A program made the translations under genes and the position numbers. The notes under the pieces were generated by a model, which was given only the letters and a program-made list of their open reading frames with translations, ran no database searches and had not been told where the DNA came from. A stretch of 64,000 nt of DNA from Linyphia triangularis. Taxonomy: Eukaryota > Arthropoda > Arachnida > Araneae > Linyphiidae. Positions 1 to 11,818 of this stretch are shown here, in pieces; positions within the stretch are counted from its first letter, which is position 1, and each line of letters starts with the position of its first letter. The stretch lies in assembly GCA_963978545.1 (NCBI GenBank), contig OZ021727.1, positions 55,936,487 to 56,000,486 of the forward strand, read 5' to 3'.

Positions 1-262
1 AAGTAACACTTAAACAAGTCTAAGATACAATAAGCAGTACAATATTTAATAAATAAAGTGATATAGAATGAACGGATGGATGTGAATTGCGTGCTTTGTC
101 AAGGCATATCACTCTACGGCCATCCTTAGATCTCATCGTCTCAATAGTACTATAAAATGAAATAAATATAAAATATTTAATTTCGAATGACACTTGATGT
201 CACTTTTTAAAAGTGTTTTATCTTTTACAGTTTAATTTGTTCTTGTGAATCTGTACTATGTA

Positions 263-1358
263 TGGGTCAAAATCACGAAACGGTCCAAAACTTGTCCCAA
301 GTGTTTTTAAATATGAAATTAAAGAAAAAGCTAAAGAAAAATAAAATAAATACAAACCTAATGAATTTTTTATTAAGAAACTTGAAAAAATAAAGGGATG
401 GAGGCAAATAAGTTGATAAAAAATAATTTTCAACTTCGAAAACGTCATTTCGATGACTGTCCTCAGCGAGTATCAATCATAATCATTTGCATTGTATGCG
501 ACAATTGTTTTCGTTTCCTTTTCAAATTTCAACTAGTTACTAACTCTGAATATTCTATAATAGAAACAAACAACTAGTTTTGTTTTTTATTTATTCTTTC
601 TTTTTACTTTGTCCCCAACTTTTGCGTCATTTCGATAACGCCACCGTTTTTCACGTTGAAACCTTAACCATTCAACGTAAATAGCTGAACTTCTCACATT
701 TTAGTGTTAAACTATTAATTCGCACATGATCACGTTAAGGAAAGTGGATACAATTTTATTTTCACTTTTTAAAATTGATTGATATTTAGACTTAACTTCG
801 TGCTTACATCTATTATCCATCATTTCGGCGACGTTTCGGGAATGAGCACCGTCGTCGAAATAACGTTAAGCCTCGAGAGATGCAACTTTTCTATTAATTT
901 CCTATAATATTTCGAGTTTTTGATGATTTTTAGAAGAAAAGAAAACGAAAAGAGAGAAAAGGTTCTAGAATTTTGAATAAAATCCATTAATTTCAAAATT
1001 CGGTAGCCGTTCATTAAGTGTTCGAAATCGCGGTTATAAAAATGCAAAAGTTATAAGAAATATTATCTTACTCATTAAATATTGTTATAATACTATAAAA
1101 ATCTTAAAAATAGTAATAAGAAATAAAAGTATACAAATTTTTTATGGAGCAATATGTATTTACCATCACGTCACTTTTGACTGGATTACAGCAAATAATA
1201 GAAAAAAATACTTTGTATTAAAATTTAGAGTGCAAACTTTGAATTCCTATAAAAAATAAGTTTACTGAAAGAAACAACGAATAACAAACTTGTTTACATA
1301 AAGTTTTAAAATCAAAGTCTTGATAAGCTATATTTTCCCATTTCGTGATTTTGACCCA
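263..1358. repeat. 1.1-kb segment bounded by 18-bp inverted repeats
   Basis: The 18-mer TGGGTCAAAATCACGAAA at 263-280 recurs exactly in inverted orientation at 1341-1358, so the segment looks like a non-autonomous DNA transposon or a fossil of one. Several short motifs containing CATTTCG (about 446, 626, 823 and 1340) lie inside or at the edge, some in small hairpins such as GTCAT-TTCG-ATGAC. I could not find a clean target-site duplication and no transposase frame is visible. The superfamily is unassigned. Confidence 0.4.
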
Positions 1359-1986
1359 CATGCCAAATGTCATTCAAATCATTCGATTGGAACACTGAAT
1401 AATTTTTTTGTTTCAAATACAGTCATAATTGAAGTCCTCTATAATGGAATATCCAAAAAAATTACAGAAGACATATTTTCAAAAATGAATAAAAATTGCC
1501 TGTGTAAGCGAATAATTTTAAATGGATTACATAAAAAATTACTAGTGTTGATTTTGAAAGTCAAAAAATTTAGTTAACTTACGACTTAAGTTTTATATTT
1601 TTTAATATTTTTCAATTTTCGAAAAAGTAAACATTTTTTGTAAATAAATCCGAATCAAACATTGTTTAAAGTCATAAAATTTATCAAAATTAAACGCTAA
1701 TGATAAGGACACTTCCCTTGCCGCCTCAAAGAGTTTTAAAATGAAATTTTCAACTACACAACAACAGAATAAGAAGTTTCCAAATTTGCTGCACTGAAAT
1801 ATAAAACCCTTTTTGGTGCTGCCATCTATTTGAGAATAATTTAAGGAATTCAAAAACCTAAAGTTATAATCAAAGACATTTCGCGCCGGAGGTGAAGTCG
1901 TGGGTCATATGTCAAATAACACACAGAACATAATTTTATTTAATATTTTTAAAGTTTTAAAAGAAATTTCTATTTCAAATTGAAGA
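1359..1986. other. Unassigned AT-rich spacer
   Basis: No gene is seen. The 15-mer GGTGCTGCCATCTAT near 1815-1830 recurs in the same orientation near 5211-5226, on the far side of the 3-kb hAT insertion, with similar flanking bases (TTGA..ATAAT). The two sides may therefore be parts of one older repeat that the hAT entered. Confidence 0.4.
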
Positions 1987-2119
1987 CTTGTGACCAGGGG
2001 CGTACTGGCCATAGGGTTGTCCGGTGCAATCACCGGGCCGGTCAGTGTCTGCAAAAAATGGGCCGCTCCGGTATGGAAGTTCGTTCTTTTTTTCAATATA
2101 AGTAATCGTCTTCTTTAAC

Positions 2120-2150
<31 letters not shown>

Positions 2151-2898
2151 CATTGCATTTGAATCCCAATTGTTTCCATCGTTCGCTCCCTTTTTCGGTT
2201 AGTCGGGAAGATAAGGTATTCTAAGAAAAGTATGGGGTATTGTGGACAATTGTGGAGAAGCGGCCGATGACTGCTACTTAACGCCCGAGTTGAGGAAAAA
2301 GACCAAGGAGATCTGAGGACCTCCCGCATAGTCCAGACGTAGATGGGCTATTAACTCATTACTATAATGGTCCTCCAAGATCGTTGGCGACAGAGTATAT
2401 ATTGTTCGGACATCTTAAAAAGCATAAATTTTAAGTAAAGTTTCTCAGGGGGTCAATTTTTCAAGGCGGTAAAGACTCTAGCTCTAATTACATTACCAGT
2501 CGAACGAAATTGACAAATGATGGAACACAAGTCACAACACCAAAAAAAGAGTGACCGTTGTTTTGTTAAATTAAGGTTAATTAAGGCCATTTCCATTTCA
2601 CAAATTGGTATGGTTCCATACGAAGCTGAGCTGGCAGCAATTATATACTATAGTCAATACCAAACGAAAATGTTACAGCTGATTACATAAAACTTCAAAT
2701 ATACATTTCAAGTAAGTGTCATTATTTTAAATTATTTATATATAATGGTTCTTAATTCTTAAAATGAATTAATCTAATTCGTACGTAAAATTATGTTTAG
2801 TAGAGAAAAGATTTTTATTAAAATTTGATCTCTCTCTATATATATAAAATTCAACGTTTATCTATGTTTATTTACGCTTATAACTCCAGAATAACTGA

Positions 2899-3075
2899 GC
2901 CGACCAAACGGTATAGTGGTTAGCGTGCTAGCTTCTGGACCGCTAGGTTGCGGGTTCGAATCCCGTGTTTGGCATGGGTGTTTGTAAATGTATGTTGGCT
3001 TGTCTAATGACGAATGTTTCGGCGCATTATAGCCCTCGTGTTGCTGACGGCGCCAGATAATCTGAATACAACCAA
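2899..3075 (+). mobile_element. tRNA-derived SINE, family A copy 1
   Basis: A tRNA-like head of about 75 bp with A-box-like TAGTGGTTAGCG and B box GGTTCGAATCC is followed by a ~100-bp unrelated body ending GATAATCTGAATACAA. Imperfect 13-bp duplications flank it (CCAGAATAACTGA at 2886-2898, CCAGATTAACTGA at 3076-3088). Related copies lie at 28603 and 39886. The host sequence it split (TCTATATATATAAAATTC near 2832, then AACTCCAGAATAACTGA) resembles a Helitron-type 5' end, but no 3' end was found. The full-length body and target duplications argue against an active tRNA gene. Confidence 0.85.
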
Positions 3076-3152
3076 CCAGATTAACTGAACCAATTTGGAT
3101 CATGTTTGTGTTGATTAATAACTTTTTGATACGAATGTAAACACATATTTAA

Positions 3153-3356
3153 CCCTTTGCACTCCAGTGGCGCCTCTCAGGCTTCACACGATTGGATGCC
3201 AAACCACGAGAGGGCCATTAGGTGTAATGCGGAAATTCGATGCAAGGCCAATGACTGTGTTTAGTTTCTATGAAGCAAATCCATAAACACCAGCCGAACC
3301 TAAAATGTCTCGAGTTGCTGATTCCTCCGCGCGAAAAAGGCCTGGAGTGCAAAGGG
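3153..3356. mobile_element. piggyBac-type MITE (204 bp)
   Basis: The segment is flanked by TTAA on both sides (3149-3152 and 3357-3360) and has inverted termini, CCCTTTGCACTCCAG at the left and CTGGAGTGCAAAGGG at the right, a perfect 15-bp match. TTAA duplication with CCC-starting ends is characteristic of piggyBac. There is no coding capacity, so it would need a transposase from elsewhere. It is nested in the 1995-4964 hAT. Confidence 0.85.
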
Positions 3357-4272
3357 TTAACATTGCATTGTGTTAATGATCTACCTGGCATTGTGGGTTT
3401 AGAGTACAATTCGAAATCTAAGCTTTTTATACGTTTTGTTTTCGAAATCAGAAAAATTAAATTTTCTGCATTACATATTTTCCATTCATAGTTATTTTTT
3501 GAAGTCCGTAAAATCTTTTTTTTTTTTTTTAAATGTAGTAGTATTGATTAAGATGTTATTGAGAGTGATTTAATTGTAAATAAAAATTATTAAACCATTT
3601 TTATAAATAAGAGATACATCTCTTATTATAATCATAATTATACGATTTTATGTAGATAATTTGATTCACTCCACAGACAAGGGGTAATTATTTTATTTTG
3701 TGTTGTAATGCAATTTCGTTTTGTCTAAAATTATTTAAATATAATGTCAATTGGGTATGTGCCAAACAATCTTCCATTATGAACTTCCATTATTAAAAAA
3801 AAAAAATTAAGTAGTGGTAAATTTAAAAAAGGATAAAATCTTAATAGAAATTCATGAGTTTAACCAATAACACGTTAAAATATATTTCGTAGAAATCAAA
3901 GTTATCTGTTGAAGAAATTAGAAAGTTAAGATATGTTTGCTATAAACCTAACTGAAATGTCAGAGCATTAAAACTTGATAAACCTATTTATATATGCAAG
4001 TTCCTCAATTTATGTATACGTTTAATTATAGCAGTATTGTCACGAATTTGTGCATGTTATGATCCATCGCATATTTTTCTATATCTGAACTCTGCCCTTC
4101 TTCTTTCCTTCCCCGTTCTCACCAATATTTTTGAATAATTTACGCCTAACTTTACACCATCACGTAATTTTTCAAAGTTCCAAGTTTTCGATTAATTTTG
4201 CAACAAAATGGATTTTAAAGTTTTTTTTAACGACAGTTTTTATTTATTCAGATTTTTGTCTAATTTGGTAAA

Positions 4273-4494
4273 ATGGACGGTAAAAAATGTCTTGCAAAAC
4301 AAGCAAAGCAATGTTTATCTATAAAAGATATGTTCTTTGGATCAACGGATAAAACTATTGTTACAAATCATAACGTAGCAACCGACACTACTGAGATTAA
4401 TAATCATTTAAACAAAACTTTAGAAGTTTCATCTACGTGTGCAGATACAGAACCAAACAGCAATGATATTTGTTCAAATGACAAACATCTCTAG
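4273..4494 (+). CDS. Short ORF near the right end of the hAT, possible transposase N-terminal relic
   Basis: An ATG-started 73-codon frame ends at a TAG, and an AATAAA-like signal follows near 4567. The start (MDGKKCLAKQAKQ) and low-complexity polar remainder are reminiscent of the unstructured N-termini of hAT transposases, but there is no zinc finger, no catalytic domain and no continuation before the element ends at 4964. It could equally be a chance frame. No function is proposed. Confidence 0.2.
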   Translation: MDGKKCLAKQAKQCLSIKDMFFGSTDKTIVTNHNVATDTTEINNHLNKTLEVSSTCADTEPNSNDICSNDKHL

Positions 4495-4972
4495 TATTAC
4501 AACTCTTTACTTATTTTATACCTTTTAAAGTTAAGTATATAGTAAAATTTCGAATGTCATTTTCTAATAAACATTTTTTATAAACCTAAGCATTCTTTAT
4601 TTTGCAATTTAGATATTGTTTTATTTTGTAACAAACTATCAATGATTTATTAAACCAAGTTCACTCAAAGGGGATATAAGGATTAAAAACAGAGAAAAAT
4701 TTAGTTAATTAAACTAATTATTAAAACAATTCAATTATAAAAATTTATAAATAAATTTATATAATCATCGAAATTAATTATTCATTATAAATATTTAAAT
4801 AATAAAATTTATTAGTTATTCAAAATATTTCATTATTAAAATTAATTAATTAGTGGAATTTTATTAACAAAAATAATTAAAATTTGATAAATGATTATAA
4901 TTAAAAATTGGGCAGGCATAAATCTAAAATCACCGGGCCGGTTTTATGTCCCAGTACGCCCCTGCTTGTGAC

Positions 4973-6763
4973 AGTTATTTTCTACCTTGAATACTAAATA
5001 AAAATATGTTGGGAGATTATTGAATATATTGAACAATGGTCGTGATTTTGAATGACTTCAACTGAAAAAAAAAAAAATTTGATCAATTCTTCATATGTGT
5101 TTAAGGAAACAGATTCTGAAAACGAAAAGAAATTTCGACTTGATAACTTGGAAATGATATTGTTCACACATACAAAAACTATTGAAAAAACATAAATTGA
5201 AATATTCAGATTGGTGCTGCCATCTATATTTGAAATAATCTTATACTAAATTGATTTTTCCAATATTATTATTATTATTATTAGCAATAAAGTAATAAAT
5301 TTTAAGTCACTTATAATGTATAATTTTTCAGATAATTTTTTATTAAATAAAAAAATTTAACAAGTGAAAATGAAATGTGATTTTCCTTTAAATTCCTCAC
5401 AGCAGTAACATTTAAAAACAAACACTTTATATAAGCATCCAAAATTTAATCGTTTTTATCGATGTATATATTACAGCAATCTTTTTTAATAATTCATCGT
5501 ACCATTTTTCAATAGAAATTAGATCACAGTTTGTCCCAAAATAATTTATATTACAATTCAGAGAATATTTTATTATCTAACTAAAACCTTTATAAAAAAA
5601 ATTAGTTACGTTCTATTTATACATAAAACGTTTTTGTAAGATCAGAAGACAGTACTTAATTTCCATAAGAATGCATACGAACACTTCAAACTCAACCTTC
5701 AGTGTAACGAATTTGATTTCTCTGAGAATGAAAGTATTGTCTTGACCTCATTCTTAATCTTTGCGCAGCTGAATCCCATGTTGTCTAGGAAAAAATATAC
5801 TATAAAAAATATGATAAAAGATTAAAAAAGATCAAATAGCTTGATACAAAATATGTACGATGATAATAAATTTTAAAGAGGTTTGTCATTCAACATAATT
5901 CAAATTTTTAAAAAAATATTTAATTTTTGAGAATTTATATATTCTCAATGTGTTAATCTATGACCAATGAAAGTTCAACTAATTTTGATGTGATAACTAA
6001 TATTGTAGTAAAACCTCTAAAAAAAAATATTTAAATAACCCTTATTTTCTTTCGAAACAAAATTTGTAAAGTATAAATACTTCAGCATATTTAAATTTTT
6101 GTACTATTTGAATTTTGTTTGAAATTAGTTTTGTATTCAGGTCTTTTTTTTTTTTTTTTTTTTTCTTTTTTTTTTAGTTGAAACTCTTCCAATTGTAAAA
6201 GTTATATAAGATTAAATAATGAATGCAGGATACATTCTAATTCATTTGTGTTTCCCGATAAGCAAGCAGTTAAAATGAATTTTTACATTAATTGTATATT
6301 ATACCATGGAATCAAATGAAATACTGGAGAAAAATATTTTATCAATAACTCATTTAAAAAAAGGAAATTATATGTTAAATTAATAAAAATGTATTTAAAT
6401 GTAAATTCTTCCATAATCCTTATGAGCTGAAAATGTAGTGCTATAGTATAATGATTATTTTCTAAAGCGCAATAACCTGTATCTTTTCAGTCTGAAGTTT
6501 GTGAAAAAGTCAATCAATACGATGTACTGATAAAAAAAAGTTACATTTTAACAGTATACTCATTAACATGGAAATTCAATTTGGGTATTATTTACTGTGT
6601 AGTAGTTAGGCATTCCTCATTTATAAAAACAAAAACTATTAACTATAAACACTAGAAAACAAAAATTATTTAACCAAAAATAATTAAACATTCATTATAT
6701 GTAAACTCGATAAGGTTCAGAGCAAAACTTCCTTTAGGAACACTACTAAAACCAACCTCCTTT
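4973..6763. other. Gene-free AT-rich stretch
   Basis: Only simple AT-rich sequence, an ATT microsatellite near 5265-5283 and poly-T runs near 6144-6175 are visible. No supported gene or bounded repeat was recognised. Confidence 0.6.
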
Positions 6764-7075
6764 TCAAACACAATCACAGTCAATATTCCTCTTGAAATTA
6801 CGTGGAATGGAAGGATAGAAATGAGCCCACCGGCAATTTCTCGCTATTTCATCACTCCTCTTGACGTTGGCAACCTCAAAAACTGACGTTAGTTTCAACT
6901 GACGTAGGCAATCGCTTACGTCGGAAGAGCATCCATCTACCACACCTGTGTTCAACTGTGGGCCAAGCTTCAGCGGCCAAGTGGGAAACGCATCGGAATC
7001 ATTGACCTCATATCCACCTTCGTACACTTTCAGTTCTGCACAACTTGTGGTTTTTAACTAGTGTCATCCAGATGG
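6764..7075. other. GC-richer island with a cluster of TGACG motifs
   Basis: This block stands out from its AT-rich surroundings. The minus strand is open for 87 codons (7027-6764), but the frame opens with GTG, not ATG, and the peptide matches nothing I recognise. Four CRE/ATF-like core motifs fall within about 65 bases: TGACGTTG near 6861, TGACGTTA near 6890, TGACGTAG near 6899, and TTACGTCG (inverted) near 6916. It could be an old exon, a promoter or LTR fragment, or a unique conserved element. Confidence 0.3.
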
Positions 7076-8595
7076 TACACTTTTAGCAATTTTTAGCTAT
7101 CCCCAAAGATCAAAAATGTAGCACACTTCATTTCCGTCAATCCATCTTAATTAACGTGGAAGATCTTTGGGCGATTTAAATTAATATTTTCACATATGAA
7201 ACAATTGAACAGATCTCGAAAATGTAGAATTATTTTCAAACCAAAAATAATTTAAATGTCATCAAAACTGACCAGTACTTTTGTCTACGAACTAATTATT
7301 AGTTACTGAAATTCAATTTTAATGGTTTATCCTAAAATACACTAAACTGAATTGATTATTATGTTTCTAAAGGGATATAAATATTTGCAGAAATATATTT
7401 TATAAGACTTTTTTAGAAGACTATATTGTCAAACTCAACCTCATGAAAAAAAATGAGAACGTGCTGGCATTGTCTTCTTAGTCGTTCTGTAAATAATATG
7501 TTTCAACGCATTTAAAAACGTAAAATGTCATTTTCCGAAAACTATGTGATTAGAAAAAGTAAGGACTCTATCCAAACTGATTATTTTTATTTTGAGATCA
7601 TAGTTATTCTAAAGGCTGGGAAGTATTTGCATCAAAAAAGTATATTTGGAAATTTTATTGAACTGAAAGTTCAAAGCTTTATTTTATTTTTTTATTTGTT
7701 TGCATTAATATATTTGACCACCATAAACATTTTTCAATTTAACTTTCTTCCCTACAGAAGCTGTATAAAATTAAAATATCTATACCTTTCAGTATAAATT
7801 TTCTATTTCTTTCTTATTTTAAGCAATTTTTGTAATTTACAGCCTAACTCTATCTCAAGGAATCCCAAATTTCCCTAATCGGGGAATCCCCTCTACCACG
7901 TCCACCATATACACATTTGATTTTTTTAATTTAATTAAAAAAAAAATTTTTTAATTAATTAAAAATAAGTTATTCTTACTAACAAAAATAATTTTAAAAC
8001 AATTTGCAACAAAATATACATCTCATTTAAAAAATAAATTTAATTTTCTGAAGATTTCAAAAGATATTTTAAAAATTATGCTTTTATGAGGAAAATGTCT
8101 CGAATTTGCTTCTTGACTGGGAGAAAAGATAGTTATCTATTCCATTACGCCAATTTAGTTTCCTCCCATTCCAAAGAACTTTTGGAATGAATATCCGAGC
8201 TACAAAGACATTGATCTAACAGTTTTGCAGCGAAGTATTTACCCGTCATGTAGCTATTGTGTCATAAAATCTCCAAACAACTAACCAAAGGAAAATTTTT
8301 AATTTCAACCAAGATTTTATTCATAGAAACAAAGTTCTTGCTATCAATCCTTCATATGCATTGCCAATGCAGTTGTAACCTATTTAATATTTTGAGTTCA
8401 GATTGAGTTTTAGTAGTGTTTGAACACTACAAAGAAAATCATGCCCTCTACTAAAATTTTTCCCCAAAAGCTCAATAGAAAATAATGTCATTGACAATGA
8501 ATCCCTCTTCCAAGTTTAGCCATCCGAAGATTTTTCCCGCCATAAATTTAAAAAAAAATCAAAGTTAATACAACTTTCAATTACACTTAATACTA
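7076..8595. other. Gene-free AT-rich stretch
   Basis: No supported gene is seen. The 90-codon + strand frame at 7525-7797 has a hydrophobic, phenylalanine- and leucine-rich composition typical of translated AT-rich DNA and no recognisable motif. Confidence 0.6.
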
Positions 8596-8798
8596 CACTG
8601 TTAAAAAATTTGTTCTACCTTGCACCCAAACTTGGTTCCCATTTAGCTGCAACCAACATTTGGTGTTTAGTTTCACGATTTAATGGTGCTTACGGTTCGA
8701 GGTAGCACCATTAAATCGGGAAACTAAGCACCAAATGTTGGTTGCAGCTAAATGGGAACCAAGTTTGGGTGCAAGGTGGAATAAAAATTTTAACAGTG
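8596..8798. mobile_element. Foldback MITE: 203-bp near-perfect hairpin flanked by TA
   Basis: The two ~95-bp arms are reverse complements apart from about six differences, with a short central loop near 8690-8703. The ends CACTGTTAAAA / TTTTAACAGTG are bordered by TA on both sides (8594-8595, 8799-8800), as expected for Tc1/mariner-type insertion. There is no coding capacity. Transcribed, it would form a long dsRNA stem. Confidence 0.9.
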
Positions 8799-9002
8799 TA
8801 TAGTTTCTGCATTAAATTTGACATGGATTGGTATAATTTACCGTTTTCATTTTCATATTTTCGTTGTTTTAATAACTGGGAAGTTTGACTATAGTTGTTA
8901 CATTGGCAAAAAATAATTTAAAAACAAAAAACCAAAAGGTAGAAATTGGCGGCATTTTTTTCCATAAATATTACATTATCCTTTCTAGTCAGTGCAACAG
9001 AG

Positions 9003-9337
9003 AAAAATCAATCGTTGATGAGTGATTTCCAAGGGAAGAGAATTCTGTGTTAAAGATATCCGTTTTTCCTCTTTTTATGTCTTTATCACAGTGCTACGGA
9101 AATTTCGGAGGTGGATGTATTTAGAGCACCTTAGAAGGCATTTCAACAGCAATTTTGATCAAAATCTATTAGAGCTGTCTAGAAAACATAATTTTTCCAA
9201 TGACAGCTATCTTATGCGCATTCGAAATTTTGACGAAAACCTTATGACCGGTTCCATGGCCATCGCAAGCCCATGTATAAAATTTGAACATCGTAGGCCA
9301 ATCTGTTAGGGAGTAATGCTGACCAAGAACACACAGA

Positions 9338-9371
<34 letters not shown>

Positions 9372-9478
9372 GTATACCACTTTTTTAAACTCAGCAAATT
9401 CCAAAACGTGTGGAAATACAAAAAAAAAATAAAAAAAAATACAATTTTGACCGAATCCAATACTTTCATTACCCTTTG
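9003..9478 (+). repeat. Dispersed repeat family R, copy 1
   Basis: The sequence from ATCGTTGATGAG onward follows the same order as the copy at 16619-17090: AATTTCGGAGGTG, CTTATGCGCA, AAATTTGAACATCGTAGG, GTAATGCTGACC, ACACAGACA, then a poly-T/A tract and ACTTTCATTACCC. A third, truncated copy is at 60262. The simple-repeat and homopolymer tail suggests a retroposon, but no reverse transcriptase is visible. The frame at 9022-9309 is repeat-derived. Confidence 0.65.
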
Positions 9479-9486
9479 TTAACATA

Positions 9487-10770
9487 TTGGTAGAGCAGTT
9501 ATAGGCGCTAAATTATAGCCGAAATCTGCATTTCGTGAAACAAGTTTGTAATTTTGCACACTGATATGTCTCTGATAGAATATGACATTCTGATCATTGT
9601 AAGAAGTGGAGCCACTCGGATTTCAATTCCGGTAGAGTTTTTATACTAGTTCAAAGTTATACATAATATGCTCATTTTTATCAATAAAAATAGTTATATG
9701 TGGGGTCACAGCCAAATCATAAGCTTTATAGACGGGTGTAATATGCTAAATTATTAGGTTTAGATGAAAATTTAAGAAAAAGTAGTAAAACAAGTTCAAC
9801 CGGAAATGATTTGCATTACGATCGGAAGTCTATTTATAACAGCTAAAACTGCATCAAACAGCTTAAACTATGTGAATGAAACATATGCTATCAATAAAAA
9901 GAGAATTTTAGTGATGATTTATGATAAAATTGAAAAGCTACTTCCGTTCGATATTTTAGACTTTTTTTAAGTTAGACTTAAAAATACACTTTTTTAATAT
10001 TACATGTTATTACATCAAATTATAAGGAAGGATGATATGATGGATATAAAATGGAACATTTCAATCGGATGTGACAGAAATTCCGACCGGCAGTCTGCTT
10101 AAAAGGAATTGATACTGCCCATATACCAATATAATAGCGCAGCTAGAGGTAAAAAATTGCATTTCGTGAAACAAGTCTGTAATTGTGCACATTAATAAAA
10201 TATGTCCTTCTGATCATTTTAAGATGTGGAGACACTCGGATTTAATTTCCGGTCGAGTTGTTATTCTAGTTCAAAGCAAGGCATAAAATGTTTCTTTTTT
10301 ATCAATAAAAATATTATATTTGGAATCACAGCCAAACCCTTGAACTCTATAGACACGTGTAATATGTTAAATTATTAGATTTGAATGAAAGATTAAAAAA
10401 CTGATTGACAAAAGTTCAACCGGAAGTGATTCGCATTTCGACCAGAAGTCTCTGTATAACAGCTTAAACTACATGTATATATGCTATCAATAAAAAGGAA
10501 TTTTTGGTGATATCTTATCATGAACTAACATTAAAAAGAAACTTCCGGTTGAAGTTTTAGACTTCTTTATAGTCAAACTTCAAAAATGCGCTTCTTTAAA
10601 TTTTACCACTTTCGTATAAAGGGTCACAATTAAAAATTATTAATATTACATGTTATTACATCAAATTATGAGGATGGATATGCTGGATGTAAAATGAATA
10701 TTTTCAACTGGAAGTGATTGAAATTCCGACCGGAATGCTTATAAGGAACTAAAACTGCCCATATACCAAT
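9487..10770. repeat. Two tandem ~631-bp repeat units of a composite element
   Basis: The first unit (about 9487-10117) and second unit (about 10118-10770) share their layout: GCATTTCGTGAAACAAGT (9528 and 10159), a CTGATCATT block, ACTCGGATTT, TCAATAAAAATA, AAATTATTAG, AGTTCAACCGGAA and TGCCCATATACCAATA at the end. They have diverged by substitutions and small indels. The leading ~320 bp recurs inverted at 11819-12140, so the whole resembles a foldback element. No protein frame survives. Confidence 0.75.
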
Positions 10771-11818
10771 ACATATATGTATCACAGTGATATCGTCTCA
10801 GATAGCGGGAAATTCTGACCATAAATCCACTCTCACGCACTGAATTTTTTTTTCAATGCAGTTCAAATTTGAGCAAAATATAAATGAAATATAAATGTAA
10901 CTAAGTGACATCCTTTCAAACATGCGCTATGGTAGAGTTATTTTCAAGGGGGTTGCAGATCACACACTGATTGGTGCAAGTGGTTGATTTTTGTTCAAAC
11001 CTTGATTTTAAGAGGATTTCCTAAAAAAATGTTAAAAAATATTTATATAACGAATTTCTGTTCACGCACACAATTAAATATAAAATCCCTTTCAAACATC
11101 CGTTTTCCAGAGTTTTTTCGTTATACATTTAATTTTCAAATTCCAGGGTGGTGCAAGTAAACTCCCTTGTATTGTCAATGCAGTGCTCACTCAAATCTGC
11201 CCTCAGAATCTAAGCAGTTCTGAATGATTTTGTATATTGATGGTGGAATTCAAAAAAAAAAATTTACATGAAGAGCATGAAATTGTGGCCTGAAGTCTTT
11301 TCTGGTGAGCTAACCGTTGAACATACTTTATTAGCTCAAAATTGTTATAAAAAAATTAATTGTACGTAGTAGCAAGATTAGTAAATACGTTTGAATTCAA
11401 CAATTAAGGACTTAGAAAAAAATTAAATGGACATTTTGGAAGAAAAGTATTGTTCAAATTTGCATAGCACATAAAGAAACCATTAAAAATATAAAATTGT
11501 TATCACGCATGTTTTGAGTTCTCATGTATAACGTTATACCTTGCAAAAATACAAGATTGTTCTTTATAATGTTTCTCTTGTAATTACAAAGCTCTTAACA
11601 GTTTTTTTTTTTTTTTTTTTGCATTGCATTGCAGATCAAAAAGTCATTTATTTGAGGAGCGCATTTTGTTTAGTTGGTAATTGAAGACAGTCTTCGATGC
11701 GTTCTATGATGGTCATCGTAATGACCATCATAGATTGCAAATGTCGTCGAGTACCAATCATCCACATTCTTGTAATGAAGTTAAAACTAAGTAGCCGATG
11801 AAGGCTACTTAGTTTTAG
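10771..11818. other. Centre of the composite foldback, with two perfect hairpins
   Basis: This stretch lies between the tandem head and the inverted tail. It contains two perfect inverted repeats: arms 11704-11716/11721-11733 with a 4-nt loop, and arms 11782-11796/11803-11817 with a 6-nt loop. No coding frame is supported. Confidence 0.6.

Larger units (their letters stand above)
1995..4964. mobile_element. hAT-superfamily transposon, internally degraded
   Basis: Both ends carry the perfect 14-bp terminal inverted repeat CAGGGGCGTACTGG. The element is flanked by a perfect 8-bp target duplication CTTGTGAC (1987-1994 and 4965-4972), the hallmark of hAT. A 14-bp motif ATCACCGGGCCGGT sits just inside both ends in the same orientation (about 2029 and 4929). 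The interior has no intact transposase. It holds a poly-T run (about 2119-2146), a tRNA-derived SINE, a TTAA-flanked MITE, a short ORF and AT-rich filler. The clean duplication suggests insertion late relative to the surrounding decay. Confidence 0.9.

Noticed and set aside
2899..2975. tRNA gene
   Set aside because: The B box is good, but the body, target duplication and other copies show it is a SINE head. The 28603, 39886 and 17252 heads were rejected for the same reason.
6764..7027. Minus-strand protein gene
   Set aside because: The frame lacks an ATG start, supporting splice sites and recognisable homology; kept only as an unexplained island.
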